Assembly: GCF_000423925.1 (NCBI RefSeq)
Contig: NZ_AUIX01000022.1
Span: 41,164 to 105,163 of the forward strand
Length of the DNA: 64,000 bases
Source of the DNA: Butyrivibrio sp. VCD2006
GTDB lineage: Bacteria > Bacillota > Clostridia > Lachnospirales > Lachnospiraceae
Direction of reading: 5' to 3'
Shown here one piece after another: positions 45,483 through 53,941 of this stretch. The notes under the pieces are model-generated. The model saw only the letters and a program-made list of their open reading frames with translations. It was not told the origin of the DNA and did not search any database. Each line of letters begins with the position of its first letter. Position 1 is the stretch's first letter. The translations under genes were made by a program, and so were the position numbers.

Positions 45483-45560
45483 AGCATGAATGCTTATGAG
45501 GCACACATTTGACTTTGGGGAAGTTCCCTTAAATCAAAGCGATTTTGGAAAGGATTTATT

Positions 45561-46652
45561 ATGTCAAAAAAAGCACTTATTACCGGTATTACAGGACAGG
45601 ATGGTTCATACCTTGCTGAGTTTCTTCTTGAAAAGGGATATGAAGTACATGGAATGATCCGTCGCTCTTCAGTTGATTATAGAGAGAGAATAGCGCATCT
45701 CGAGGGAACTGAGAATTTCCATCTTCACTTTGGAGATCTTGGTGACTCTATGAGTATCCTTGATGTGGTTAGTACGGTAAAACCGGATGAGATTTACAAT
45801 CTGGCTGCCCAGAGTCACGTGCAGGTTTCTTTTGATTCACCTGAGTTTACGGCTGATGTGGATGCCATTGGTGTTCTTAGGATACTTGAGGCGGTTCGCC
45901 TTTGTGGACTGACTGAGACATGCCGTATTTATCAGGCGTCTACATCAGAGCTCTATGGTAAGGTTGAGGAGGTTCCTCAGAATGAGAACACACCCTTCCA
46001 TCCTTACAGTCCTTATGCTGTTGCCAAGCAGTATGGCTTCTGGATTGTGAAGGAATACAGAGAGGCATATAACATGTTCTGCTGCTCAGGTATTCTGTTC
46101 AACCATGAATCAGAGCGTAGAGGAGAAACTTTCGTTACAAGAAAAATAACTCTTGCTGCTGCTCGTATTGCACAGGGAAAGCAGGAAAAGCTTTACCTTG
46201 GTAACCTTGATTCACTTCGCGACTGGGGTTATGCAAAAGATTATGTTGAGTGTATGTGGTTGATTCTTCAGAATGATAAGCCTGAGGATTTTGTTATTGC
46301 TACCGGAGTTCAGCATTCAGTTCGAGAGTTTGCGACGCTTGCTTTCCATCATGCAGGAATTGAGCTTGAGTGGCAGGGCAAGGAAATTGATGAGAAGGGC
46401 ATCGATAAAGCTACAGGTAAGGTTGTAGTAGAAGTGAGTCCTGATTTTTATCGTCCTACCGATGTTGTAAATCTTTGGGGTGATCCTTCCAAGGCCAAGA
46501 GAGAACTTGGCTGGAATCCTACCAAAACAAGCTTCGAGGAGCTTGTAGAGATCATGACAAAGCATGATATGGATAAGGTTGCTGTAGAACGTGCTAGTGA
46601 GAGAATTAAAACTAACCTTGCAGAATATCTTGAAAAAGGTGTAGTAAAATAA
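45561..46652 (+). CDS. gmd: GDP-mannose 4,6-dehydratase
   Basis: 363 residues, the expected length. A Rossmann SDR enzyme with [16 protein letters not shown] (NAD(P)-binding, residues 8-23), the catalytic STSELYGK Thr-Ser-Glu and [13 protein letters not shown]yr-x3-Lys, and the GMD-specific [17 protein letters not shown] loop. It makes GDP-4-keto-6-deoxy-D-mannose. No GDP-fucose synthase or GDP-rhamnose reductase lies in the window, so the downstream sugar is open; an amination route through the gene at 29169 is possible. Codon choice is that of well-expressed genes. It has its own promoter. Confidence 0.96.
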   Translation: MSKKALITGITGQDGSYLAEFLLEKGYEVHGMIRRSSVDYRERIAHLEGTENFHLHFGDLGDSMSILDVVSTVKPDEIYNLAAQSHVQVSFDSPEFTADVDAIGVLRILEAVRLCGLTETCRIYQASTSELYGKVEEVPQNENTPFHPYSPYAVAKQYGFWIVKEYREAYNMFCCSGILFNHESERRGETFVTRKITLAAARIAQGKQEKLYLGNLDSLRDWGYAKDYVECMWLILQNDKPEDFVIATGVQHSVREFATLAFHHAGIELEWQGKEIDEKGIDKATGKVVVEVSPDFYRPTDVVNLWGDPSKAKRELGWNPTKTSFEELVEIMTKHDMDKVAVERASERIKTNLAEYLEKGVVK

Positions 46653-46654
46653 TA

Positions 46655-46681
46655 AACCGGCTTTATTTGAAAAAGCCGGTT
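46655..46681. terminator. Hairpin between convergent genes
   Basis: AACCGGCTTT/AAAGCCGGTT stem overlapping the stop of the leftward gene. T-rich sequence follows only on the minus strand, so it is likely used mainly by the leftward gene. Confidence 0.6.
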
Positions 46682-47487
46682 CCATATAGAAAGTTATGAA
46701 GAGTTTTATTCTTCTTTGATTTTTTACGTAAGTAGTTTAAAGCTTTTCTGATAAAGGCATTTTGGGGCTTTATTCCGATTTTCATATTTCTTGCATAATG
46801 CCCCCAATGCCTGCGAATGAAATCAGTGTAGCCACGGCAGCAGGTAGTGCAGATATAGTTATATTTTTTATGATATGCCTTGGATAATGCCCTAAAGTTG
46901 TCATGGAGCTTCTCATTGTGAACACCGTTAGAGTGATGGTACATATCGGTGTCACATACATAGACCTTACCGCCAAGCACTCTTGCTCTTAAACATTGCT
47001 CGACGGCATAAAGGTGCCAATTGTTACAGATATCTTCTGAGAACGGATTATTCTTAAAGTATGATGAATAACCGCCAAAGAAGCATTCATCAAATGTTTC
47101 ACATTCTTCCATGTCCTGGATTCTGCTTTTGCCGACGATTTTCTTGTTTTCAAGTCCATCATAGATATTGGAAAACGTACTTTTATCATTGGCCTTCACT
47201 CCGGCAACTCCAAGGAGATCTGATTCGGATATGCGACTTAGATGAATTGCAAAGTTTTTGATGACATCAGGAGATTCGAAAATCATATCCTGGTGAGAAA
47301 AGGCCACATACTGCGTTTTTATGTTATCAAGTACGCTGTTAAAAGCTTTTGAACAGGAAGAGTACGCGTTATCAGTGTTATCAATTCCGATTATCTGCGG
47401 AATAACAGATTGTTCATTTAACTGAGATACTAATTCGTTATACTGCTTCGGATCGTTGTAACAGCATACGATGGTTATATCATTCAT
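46663..47487 (-). CDS. GT2-like glycosyltransferase, inverted relative to locus
   Basis: 274 residues. The start TIVCCYNDPKQYNELVSQL and AFSHQDMIFE (acidic donor motif) fit a divergent GT2 family; FGGYSSYF and the YHHSNGVHNEKLHDNF segment are typical of this branch. It is the only leftward gene in the polysaccharide locus, with its own promoter (47519-47547) and AAGGAG ribosome-binding site, so it may be controlled separately. Confidence 0.8.
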   Translation of the reverse strand: MNDITIVCCYNDPKQYNELVSQLNEQSVIPQIIGIDNTDNAYSSCSKAFNSVLDNIKTQYVAFSHQDMIFESPDVIKNFAIHLSRISESDLLGVAGVKANDKSTFSNIYDGLENKKIVGKSRIQDMEECETFDECFFGGYSSYFKNNPFSEDICNNWHLYAVEQCLRARVLGGKVYVCDTDMYHHSNGVHNEKLHDNFRALSKAYHKKYNYICTTCCRGYTDFIRRHWGHYARNMKIGIKPQNAFIRKALNYLRKKSKKNKTLHNFLYGTGFFK

Positions 47488-47518
47488 TTGATGACTCCTT
47501 ACGGCTAAGATGCTATAA

Positions 47519-47547
47519 ATATAATATATGTATACTACTCAAGGCAA
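47519..47547 (-). promoter_or_regulatory. Promoter of the inverted GT2-like gene
   Basis: Minus strand TTGCCT, 17-base spacer, TTATAT, in the 72-bp gap shared with the rightward DUF2142 gene. Confidence 0.5.
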
Positions 47548-47559
47548 GGTTGATCCTTT

Positions 47560-49545
47560 ATGAATACTAAAAAGTGGGGAAAAGTAGTCTGCTTTCTGCT
47601 TGTGGAGCTTCTGCTTTTGTTTATTTCAATAATTATATACAGATATAGAATGAACAGCTTTTATGAAGCGCCGATAGAGGCTGGGCTTAAGTGGGCTCAT
47701 AAGCCAAATTATGAATATATTCTATCTGCTGAAAATGATTCCGTATCTGAAGAAATTGTTTTGGATTTTCCCAATATTCAGAGTATTACCATTAATGGAA
47801 CGTCGAAGGATGTTGCATCGGATGCGATGGTGAATGTAATTGTGACACATGTAGAATCCGCAACGGTGGTTGCTGACGTGTCAAAACTTGTTTCTAAGGC
47901 TTTCGATGGTGATGGGAAAAATCTTAAGATCTCGTTTTCTGATAATGAACTTACAAGTGGAAGTTATCTTGTAAGGATCATGCTGCAAAATCCGGGCGAT
48001 ACCAAAGTATCACTTCTTTCTAATATCAAACCCGGCATAGTCACATCATTTAATAATTCCGAGGATAAGCTGAATGTTATAACGAAAGTCAGATATGGAT
48101 CTGTACAGATGATATCAGGGCTATTTGTCATCATTACTATCCTGGTGATGTTTTTTGCCGGTATCGTTTTTTTATGGGTTGATTTATGCGATATCAAAAC
48201 GCTTTTCCCACTGCTTATGATCGTATTGGGAATTACTTTTCAAATTGTCATTCCTGTGGGCGGAGTCCCGGATGAAAGCTGGCATATAGATACGGCATAT
48301 AAGTATTCAAACATGATGATGGGAATTGATGATTCTGCTAATCCCGGCACTATCATGAAGAGAAAATGCGATGTTATCCAATCTGACATGCTGGGTAATA
48401 ATGTGGAAACTAATTCATATTACCAGCTTATGACAGGTGCTTTTAAACGTGCTGATAATACAGAACTTATGGAGGTTGGTTTTACAGATACTTCAAATCA
48501 GGTATTCGGGGTTATGTATTTTCCTATGGCACTTGGGATGACAATAGGAAGACTATTTGGGTTGTCAGCAATAATGGTGTATGTCCTTGGAAGACTGTTT
48601 GCTTTTTTCGCGTGTGCGGCACTCATGTATCTGGCGATAGTACTTATGCCGGTTGGTAAGAATATAACTGCACTTATAGCAATACTGCCAATATCTTTGC
48701 AGCAGGGTGGATCAGCATCGTATGATTCTATGCTTATCGGGGCAGGAGCAGTTTTTGCTGCTATGGTTCTTAGAGCTTTGAGCGATGATCATAAAGCCGG
48801 ATGGTGGGAGACTACGCTTTTTGCTCTTACAGGCTTACTGATTGTTACCAGTAAAGGTGGAGTGTATACGCCGGTTATTTTGGCGGGTACATATTTCTTC
48901 TTTTTTAGAGGCAGGCTATCCGGATTGCGATTCAAAGGGAATGTGTGGTTTTGGCTTTCACTGGTAGGTGCTTTAATTGTATTGTGCTCGGTAGTTTTCC
49001 TTGTTTACAAGGATGCAATATTCTCCTATGCCGGAGCTAGTGCGACCGGCTATGGCGAGGAGAGTTATAGTGTTCCATATATTATTAGTAACCCCGGTTG
49101 GTTTATTCAAGTTATTGGAAACACTATCATGCAGAAGTTTGATGAATATTTCCTTGGTTTCATGGGAGGATATCTTGGATGGCTTTCAATTGACCTTGGT
49201 ATGGTGTATGCAATTCCAATGTTTTTGATAGCCCTGCTTATGGCTAATGTTGAGGATGATTCTTTAACGGGATTTAAGCGTGAAAAGGTGATTCTCATCA
49301 TTACAATGTGCTGCTCAATATTTCTTGTGTTGCTAGGAATGTTCCTTGCCGATACTGCATTTGGATCTGATACCGTTTCAGGTGTTCAGGGAAGGTATTT
49401 TCTTCCATTTGCAACTTTCCTGTTCTTGAACTTAGGAAATCACATGGTGAGCGTTTCGGATAAGGATGTTAAGAAGCTCTGGAAAATCGGAGCATTTGTT
49501 GAAGCTGTTGCTGTACTGCAGGTGATTGTTTATGCGTGGGAATAA
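47560..49545 (+). CDS. DUF2142 multi-spanning membrane protein (GT-C-like)
   Basis: 661 residues. TM1 is near residues 9-27, followed by an extracytoplasmic beta-rich domain to about 180, then about ten further membrane segments. GGVPDESWHIDTAYKYSN (near residue 240) is the PDExxH motif of DUF2142, and VQGRYFLPFATFLF near the C-terminus is its second conserved block. The topology resembles GT-C transferases; a role in glycan assembly outside the membrane is likely but unproven. The next gene begins inside its 3' end. Confidence 0.87.
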   Translation: MNTKKWGKVVCFLLVELLLLFISIIIYRYRMNSFYEAPIEAGLKWAHKPNYEYILSAENDSVSEEIVLDFPNIQSITINGTSKDVASDAMVNVIVTHVESATVVADVSKLVSKAFDGDGKNLKISFSDNELTSGSYLVRIMLQNPGDTKVSLLSNIKPGIVTSFNNSEDKLNVITKVRYGSVQMISGLFVIITILVMFFAGIVFLWVDLCDIKTLFPLLMIVLGITFQIVIPVGGVPDESWHIDTAYKYSNMMMGIDDSANPGTIMKRKCDVIQSDMLGNNVETNSYYQLMTGAFKRADNTELMEVGFTDTSNQVFGVMYFPMALGMTIGRLFGLSAIMVYVLGRLFAFFACAALMYLAIVLMPVGKNITALIAILPISLQQGGSASYDSMLIGAGAVFAAMVLRALSDDHKAGWWETTLFALTGLLIVTSKGGVYTPVILAGTYFFFFRGRLSGLRFKGNVWFWLSLVGALIVLCSVVFLVYKDAIFSYAGASATGYGEESYSVPYIISNPGWFIQVIGNTIMQKFDEYFLGFMGGYLGWLSIDLGMVYAIPMFLIALLMANVEDDSLTGFKREKVILIITMCCSIFLVLLGMFLADTAFGSDTVSGVQGRYFLPFATFLFLNLGNHMVSVSDKDVKKLWKIGAFVEAVAVLQVIVYAWE

Positions 49546-50713
49546 GAGAGTCTGTTTTGTAATTCAGCGATATGGCGTAGATGTAAATGGCGGAGCGGAG
49601 ACCTTGTGCAGAGAGTTGGCTGAGCGCCTTACCGAAAAATATGATGTTGAAGTCATCACAACTAAAGCTGTTGATTACATGACATGGAAAGATGAATATA
49701 AAGCGGATGAAGAAGAAATAAACGGCGTGGTAGTACGCCGTTTTTCTGTAAATATAACAAGGCATAGAAAGATCTTTAATATTATAAATCGAGTGTTTAA
49801 AGATGGATTTCTCCCGGGATTTATGGAGAATTTGTGGCTTACCCTTCAGGGACCACATGCACCGAAGCTTGTGGAATATATAAAGGCACATAAGGATGAG
49901 TATTATGCCTTTGTTTTTATGACATACCTATATTATCCAACAGTAAAGGGAATTCAAGTAGCAGCTGACAATGCTGTTTTTCTTCCACTCGCGCATGACG
50001 AGCCATTCCTTAAGATGAAGATTTTTGATCCTGTTTTCAAGCTGCCAAAAGCATTTCTTTTTCAAACAGAAGAGGAGCGTGATTTGGTATGGAAGCGGTT
50101 TAACAGCAGGCATGTTCCCTACAGATTTGGCGGCGCAGGTGTAGAGATTCCGGATACTGTAAGCGGGGAAGATTTCAAGAAAAAATATAAGATAGATAAT
50201 TACATCATATATGCCGGAAGAATAGATGATGGTAAAAACTGTCCTGAATTATTTGATCATTTTTTAAAGTACAAAAGCGCTCATAATGAAGACCTTAAGC
50301 TGGTGCTTATAGGAAAAGCAGTAATAGATATACCTGATTCTCCTGACATTTTGTCGCTTGGTTTTGTGAGTGATCAGGACAAATTTGATGCAATTGCAGG
50401 TGCCAATTTCCTGGTGCTTCCATCAAAATTTGAAAGTCTTTCGATAGTTGTTCTGGAGGCATTTGGACTTGGAAAACCTGTGCTGGTTAACGGTGAATGC
50501 GAGGTTTTAAAGGGACATTGCGTAAAGAGCGGTGGAGGACTTTATTATACCGATTACGAGGAATTTGAAAGAGGACTTACTAAGCTACTTGGAAGTAAAT
50601 CGCTTAGAGATGAAATGGGGGAGAAGGGGAGAGAATATGTACATGAGAGATTTAACTGGAATAGAATTTGCGACAATCTCTCCGAGATGATAGAGCTTGC
50701 CGGAGAAAGATAA
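49532..50713 (+). CDS. Glycosyltransferase family 4
   Basis: 393 residues. VIQRYGVDVNGGAETLCRELAE is the acceptor-side Gly-rich loop, YIIYAGRIDDGKNC starts the donor domain, and LPSKFESLSIVVLEAFGLGKPVLV is the E-x7-E segment. The ATG at 49532 has AGGTGA upstream and lies inside the DUF2142 gene (14-base overlap), so the two are coupled. Acceptor and donor are not readable. Confidence 0.9.
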   Translation: MRGNKRVCFVIQRYGVDVNGGAETLCRELAERLTEKYDVEVITTKAVDYMTWKDEYKADEEEINGVVVRRFSVNITRHRKIFNIINRVFKDGFLPGFMENLWLTLQGPHAPKLVEYIKAHKDEYYAFVFMTYLYYPTVKGIQVAADNAVFLPLAHDEPFLKMKIFDPVFKLPKAFLFQTEEERDLVWKRFNSRHVPYRFGGAGVEIPDTVSGEDFKKKYKIDNYIIYAGRIDDGKNCPELFDHFLKYKSAHNEDLKLVLIGKAVIDIPDSPDILSLGFVSDQDKFDAIAGANFLVLPSKFESLSIVVLEAFGLGKPVLVNGECEVLKGHCVKSGGGLYYTDYEEFERGLTKLLGSKSLRDEMGEKGREYVHERFNWNRICDNLSEMIELAGER

Positions 50714-50766
50714 ATTAGAGCTCGTAGTGTTAAAAGCATGGAGAATTTTCTTTAGAAACATTTTAT

Positions 50767-50794
50767 TTGTGTATAAAATTAAATGAGTTACAAT
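50767..50794 (+). promoter_or_regulatory. Promoter of the flavin reductase-rubredoxin gene
   Basis: TTGTGT, 16-base spacer, TACAAT, about 30 bases before the ATG. A strong AAAGGAGG ribosome-binding site follows. Confidence 0.6.
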
Positions 50795-50824
50795 TAAATA
50801 AAATATCCTAAAGGAGGAATCAAA

Positions 50825-51496
50825 ATGTCAGAAATGGATACAAAAGCAATGTACAAGTTATCGTATGGATTGTTTGTATGCACCGCTGTAAGAGACGAGA
50901 AAATTAATGGCTGTATAATAAACACCGCCATGCAGATCGCGTCAGAACCAAACCGTATTTCAGTTGCTGTGAACAAGGCTAATTTCACCCATGACATGAT
51001 CAAGGATACGGGCGTATGTAATGTATCTGTAATCAGCAAGGAAGCAAGCTTTGATTTGTTTAAACATTTTGGATTCCAGTCCGGAAGGGATGTGAATAAG
51101 TTTGCCGGAATTAGTGAAGGGGCAGGTGAACAGAAAATTGAAGGTACTGATATATCATGCGCTTTGGCTGAGAATGGAGTGCCTTACATAATCAGTGGAA
51201 CTAATGCGTATTTTTCATTAAGAGTTGAGAAGGAAGTTGATCTTGGATCCCATACACTCTTTATTTGTGATCCTAAATTCATGACAGTTCTAGCTGATAC
51301 CGGTTCCTGTACTTATGAATATTACCAAAGCAATATTAAGCCGAAGCCGGAAGCAGTTGGAACTACTCCTAAAGGTGAAACTGTATGGCGTTGCAGAATC
51401 TGTGGTTATGAGTGGGTTGGAGAAGAACTGCCGGATGATTTCATTTGCCCTATCTGCAAGCATCCGAAGGCAGATTTTGAGAAAATAGTTAGATAA
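50825..51496 (+). CDS. Flavin reductase-rubredoxin fusion (high-molecular-weight rubredoxin)
   Basis: 223 residues. Residues 1-~160 form a flavin-reductase-like FMN-binding domain (GLFVCTAVRDEKINGCIINTAMQIA). The last ~45 residues are a rubredoxin with CRICGYEW...CPICKHPK holding the four iron-ligand Cys. In acetogenic and related clostridia such fusions pass electrons from NAD(P)H to oxygen- or peroxide-reducing flavodiiron proteins. It fits oxidative-stress protection of an anaerobe and is out of place among glycan genes, with its own promoter. Confidence 0.93.
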   Translation: MSEMDTKAMYKLSYGLFVCTAVRDEKINGCIINTAMQIASEPNRISVAVNKANFTHDMIKDTGVCNVSVISKEASFDLFKHFGFQSGRDVNKFAGISEGAGEQKIEGTDISCALAENGVPYIISGTNAYFSLRVEKEVDLGSHTLFICDPKFMTVLADTGSCTYEYYQSNIKPKPEAVGTTPKGETVWRCRICGYEWVGEELPDDFICPICKHPKADFEKIVR

Positions 51497-51538
51497 GTAA
51501 ACATATGCGCGAAAAGTTATTATCGATATTTAATGAAA

Positions 51539-51553
51539 TGATAATGATTATCC
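51539..51553 (+). promoter_or_regulatory. Fur/PerR-type operator
   Basis: TGATAATGATTATCC matches the 7-1-7 Fur box TGATAATnATTATCA at 14 of the 15 positions (only the last base differs, with the centre free). It overlaps the -35 region of the rubredoxin promoter, so binding should repress it. Confidence 0.7.
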
Positions 51554-51573
51554 AGGTTCATACATGATATAAT
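51545..51573 (+). promoter_or_regulatory. Rubredoxin promoter
   Basis: TGATTA, 17-base spacer, TATAAT. The -35 lies within the Fur/PerR-type operator. Confidence 0.65.
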
Positions 51574-51621
51574 TACTCTGTTAGTTGATATTGCACTTTT
51601 TCGCAGGAAAGGAGCTTTTCT

Positions 51622-51777
51622 ATGAAGTATGTATGTGGCACATGTGGATATATTTATGATGAGGCAGCAGGCGATCCGGATAACGGAATAGCTCCCGGAA
51701 CCAAATGGGATGATCTTCCGGCTGATTGGGTTTGCCCGCTTTGCGGAGTTGGTAAGGAAGAGTTCAAAGCTGAATAA
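51622..51777 (+). CDS. Rubredoxin
   Basis: 51-residue electron carrier of standard size. CGTCGY (Cys 5 and 8) and [11 protein letters not shown] (Cys 38 and 41) bind one iron; the DPDNGI...PADW core is canonical. AAAGGAG lies eight bases before the ATG. It stands directly after the flavin reductase-rubredoxin fusion but has its own promoter with a Fur/PerR-type box, which suggests induction by peroxide or iron limitation. Probable partners are the fusion protein and flavodiiron or rubrerythrin-type enzymes elsewhere. Confidence 0.96.
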   Translation: MKYVCGTCGYIYDEAAGDPDNGIAPGTKWDDLPADWVCPLCGVGKEEFKAE

Positions 51778-51834
51778 GGAGGCTGGAACTCGAAATGTAC
51801 CTAGTTGGGTACGAATATGTGACAAAGAATAAAA

Positions 51835-51894
51835 ATACACCCTATCGGAGATAAATTGATCGATTTGATTGGTTTTATGTTCGTTAGGGTGTAT
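51835..51894 (+). terminator. Long-range hairpin after rubredoxin
   Basis: ATACACCCTA (51835-51844) pairs perfectly with TAGGGTGTAT (51885-51894); a 40-base AT-rich loop could fold further. CTTGTTT follows, a weak T-tract. It probably ends the rubredoxin transcript. Confidence 0.55.
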
Positions 51895-51941
51895 CTTGTT
51901 TATATGGATGTGATCAATCATTTGTTTTAAGGGGAACTGAA

Positions 51942-53165
51942 GTGGTACGGGAAGTATTAAAACAGATTTTGCCTTATACTCTTCGCGAACAGATTCGCAG
52001 TGTGATTTTCAATGCTAATTATCTCAGGATTAAGAGAATAAAAACTGATTTCGGAGAATATCCTGATGGCATTAATCTTATAGGCCATTCAAGAGGTGAC
52101 TTTGGGCTCGGTGAAAGTTGCAGACTGGTTGCGCAAACAATTAAGACTTCCGGAATTCCATTTGTAATAAACAACTGTTTTCAAAACAAAAAAGCAAAAG
52201 AAACAAACTTGTCTTTTGTTAAATATGAAGAGGATGAGCCAAGGTATAACGTTAACCTTATTCATATCAATCCAAATGAAATGGTTAGTTTTTCATTAAG
52301 ATCAACTAGAAATATGTTTGATAACAGATATCAGGTTGCATTTTGGCTTTGGGAAGTGCCGGAATTTCCTATGCATTGGGTTTGTCAGATTAAAATGTTT
52401 GATGAAATATGGACACCTTCAGAGTTTGTTTCTGAGTCAATAAGAAGGGTGACAGATAAGCCTGTGTTTACGGTGCCGTATGCTATGAGAGAGCCGAAAG
52501 TCTCACTTGAATGTGACAGGAATTATTTTGGCTTGCCGAGAGATAAGTTTTTATTTCTTATGTCTTATGATGGGCTAAGTAATTCCGAACGTAAAAATCC
52601 CGAGGCTGTTATAGCTGCATATAAAGAAGCCTATCCGGAAGAGCAATCTGGAGTTGGACTGATAATTAAGGCGACACATGCAAATGAAAAAGAAATAAAG
52701 CGTCTGCGTAATATGTTGGAGGGTTATAGAAACGTATACATTTTAACTGAAAGCTTCAGTAAGGAAGAGTTCAATAGTTTGATTAAAGATGCAGATGTGT
52801 ATGTTTCATTGCATCGCTCGGAAGGCTTTGGACTTGTAATGGCAGAGGCAATGTTTCTCGGAACCCCGGTTGTTGCAACAAACTGGTCAGCGAATTCTGA
52901 GTTCATGTCTGAGGAATCATGCTGTATGGTTCCCGCAAGGATAGTTGAAATTGAAACAGATATGCCTCCTTATCATAAGGGCAATCACTGGGCCGATCCG
53001 GATATTCATGTGGCAGCAGGATATATTCGAAGATTGTATGATGATAAAGCGTTTTATGATTATAAGAAAGAATCAGCTTTTTTTCATATAAGAGAGATGA
53101 TGAAGCCTGAACGTGCAGCAGATATTTTTAGGGAGAGGTTTGCTGAGTTGACAAAAAAGGTATAA
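51942..53165 (+). CDS. Glycosyltransferase family 4
   Basis: 407 residues. LIGHSRGDFGLGESCRLVAQTI is the acceptor-side loop, FWLWEVPEFP and IWTPSEFVSESI are typical of this GT4 branch, and SLHRSEGFGLVMAEAMFLGTPVVAT is the donor E-x7-E segment. The start is GTG at 51942 with AAGGGG at good distance. It is separated from the rubredoxin gene by a hairpin. Confidence 0.9.
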   Translation: MVREVLKQILPYTLREQIRSVIFNANYLRIKRIKTDFGEYPDGINLIGHSRGDFGLGESCRLVAQTIKTSGIPFVINNCFQNKKAKETNLSFVKYEEDEPRYNVNLIHINPNEMVSFSLRSTRNMFDNRYQVAFWLWEVPEFPMHWVCQIKMFDEIWTPSEFVSESIRRVTDKPVFTVPYAMREPKVSLECDRNYFGLPRDKFLFLMSYDGLSNSERKNPEAVIAAYKEAYPEEQSGVGLIIKATHANEKEIKRLRNMLEGYRNVYILTESFSKEEFNSLIKDADVYVSLHRSEGFGLVMAEAMFLGTPVVATNWSANSEFMSEESCCMVPARIVEIETDMPPYHKGNHWADPDIHVAAGYIRRLYDDKAFYDYKKESAFFHIREMMKPERAADIFRERFAELTKKV

Positions 53166-53249
53166 TGAGATAAGCACAGATGTTTATAATGGTAGCGTTG
53201 GTTTGATTTTTGACTTCATGAAGGGGGTGTCGGTAAAAGAATACATAAT

Positions 53250-53861
53250 ATGAAGATTATCAAAAAAAGAAAATTCAGGATGGTGTTATGTTTCTTTGTT
53301 GCTTATATCAGTCTTATTGCTTTTAGTCTTGCAGCTACAAACAGAGCACCTGTAAGAAATAACGAGAGTTTGATATTAACTGATTTTTCAAATGGCGACG
53401 AAATAGAGAATGTTCCATATGGAAATCACAGTTTCAGATCCGTACTTAAAGAAAACTATGTGCTGCATGTCCCTGTTTCGTTTATGTCAGGTGAAAGCTT
53501 TCATGTAAAATATAAAGCGACGCTTTTAAATGCTTCTAAAGCAGAAATTATCACAAGTCTTGCAGCAGGTGAATATGATATGTCGTCTTGTTCTTTTACA
53601 ACAGTTTTGGATGAGGGCGAGAATTTGATCGAAGGTGATCTGTATTTTGATGGAATCAATCACCCACAGACAGGAGAGATATATATCTACTCGGTAGATC
53701 CCGGTATTGAGATCGCAATCACCAAACCGGATTTTAGAAGGGTAGAAGATAAGCGCATTGGATATCTTGCATATACGGCATTAGGGTTGACCGTAGTATT
53801 TTTATTTATGGGAATAATAACTTTGATAATTGATATTAGATGGGCAAAAATTAAATCATGA
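53250..53861 (+). CDS. Membrane-anchored beta-rich protein of unknown function
   Basis: 203 residues: a basic start, TM1 at about 11-29, an extracytoplasmic domain of ~135 residues with alternating beta-type pattern, TM2 at about 175-195 and a short basic tail. I do not recognise a family. The layout is the same as the N-terminal part of the DUF2142 protein at 47560 (TM, beta domain, TM), though sequence similarity is not obvious. The purine-rich tract GGGGGTG is about 20 bases upstream, so the start is less certain. Confidence 0.65.
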   Translation: MKIIKKRKFRMVLCFFVAYISLIAFSLAATNRAPVRNNESLILTDFSNGDEIENVPYGNHSFRSVLKENYVLHVPVSFMSGESFHVKYKATLLNASKAEIITSLAAGEYDMSSCSFTTVLDEGENLIEGDLYFDGINHPQTGEIYIYSVDPGIEIAITKPDFRRVEDKRIGYLAYTALGLTVVFLFMGIITLIIDIRWAKIKS

Positions 53862-53874
53862 AAATATAAGAAAC

Positions 53875-53902
53875 TTGTGCTTTTAACAAAAATGTATATA
53901 AT
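53875..53902 (+). promoter_or_regulatory. Promoter of glmS
   Basis: TTGTGC, 16-base spacer, TATAAT, 39 bases before the glmS ATG. No glmS ribozyme is visible in this short leader. Confidence 0.65.
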
Positions 53903-53941
53903 GATTAAAGCTAAGCAAATTATTTTAAGAGGATAAAATAT

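Noticed and set aside
53862..53941. glmS leader checked for the glmS ribozyme
   Set aside because: The leader from the predicted start is only about 35 bases, too short for the ribozyme.
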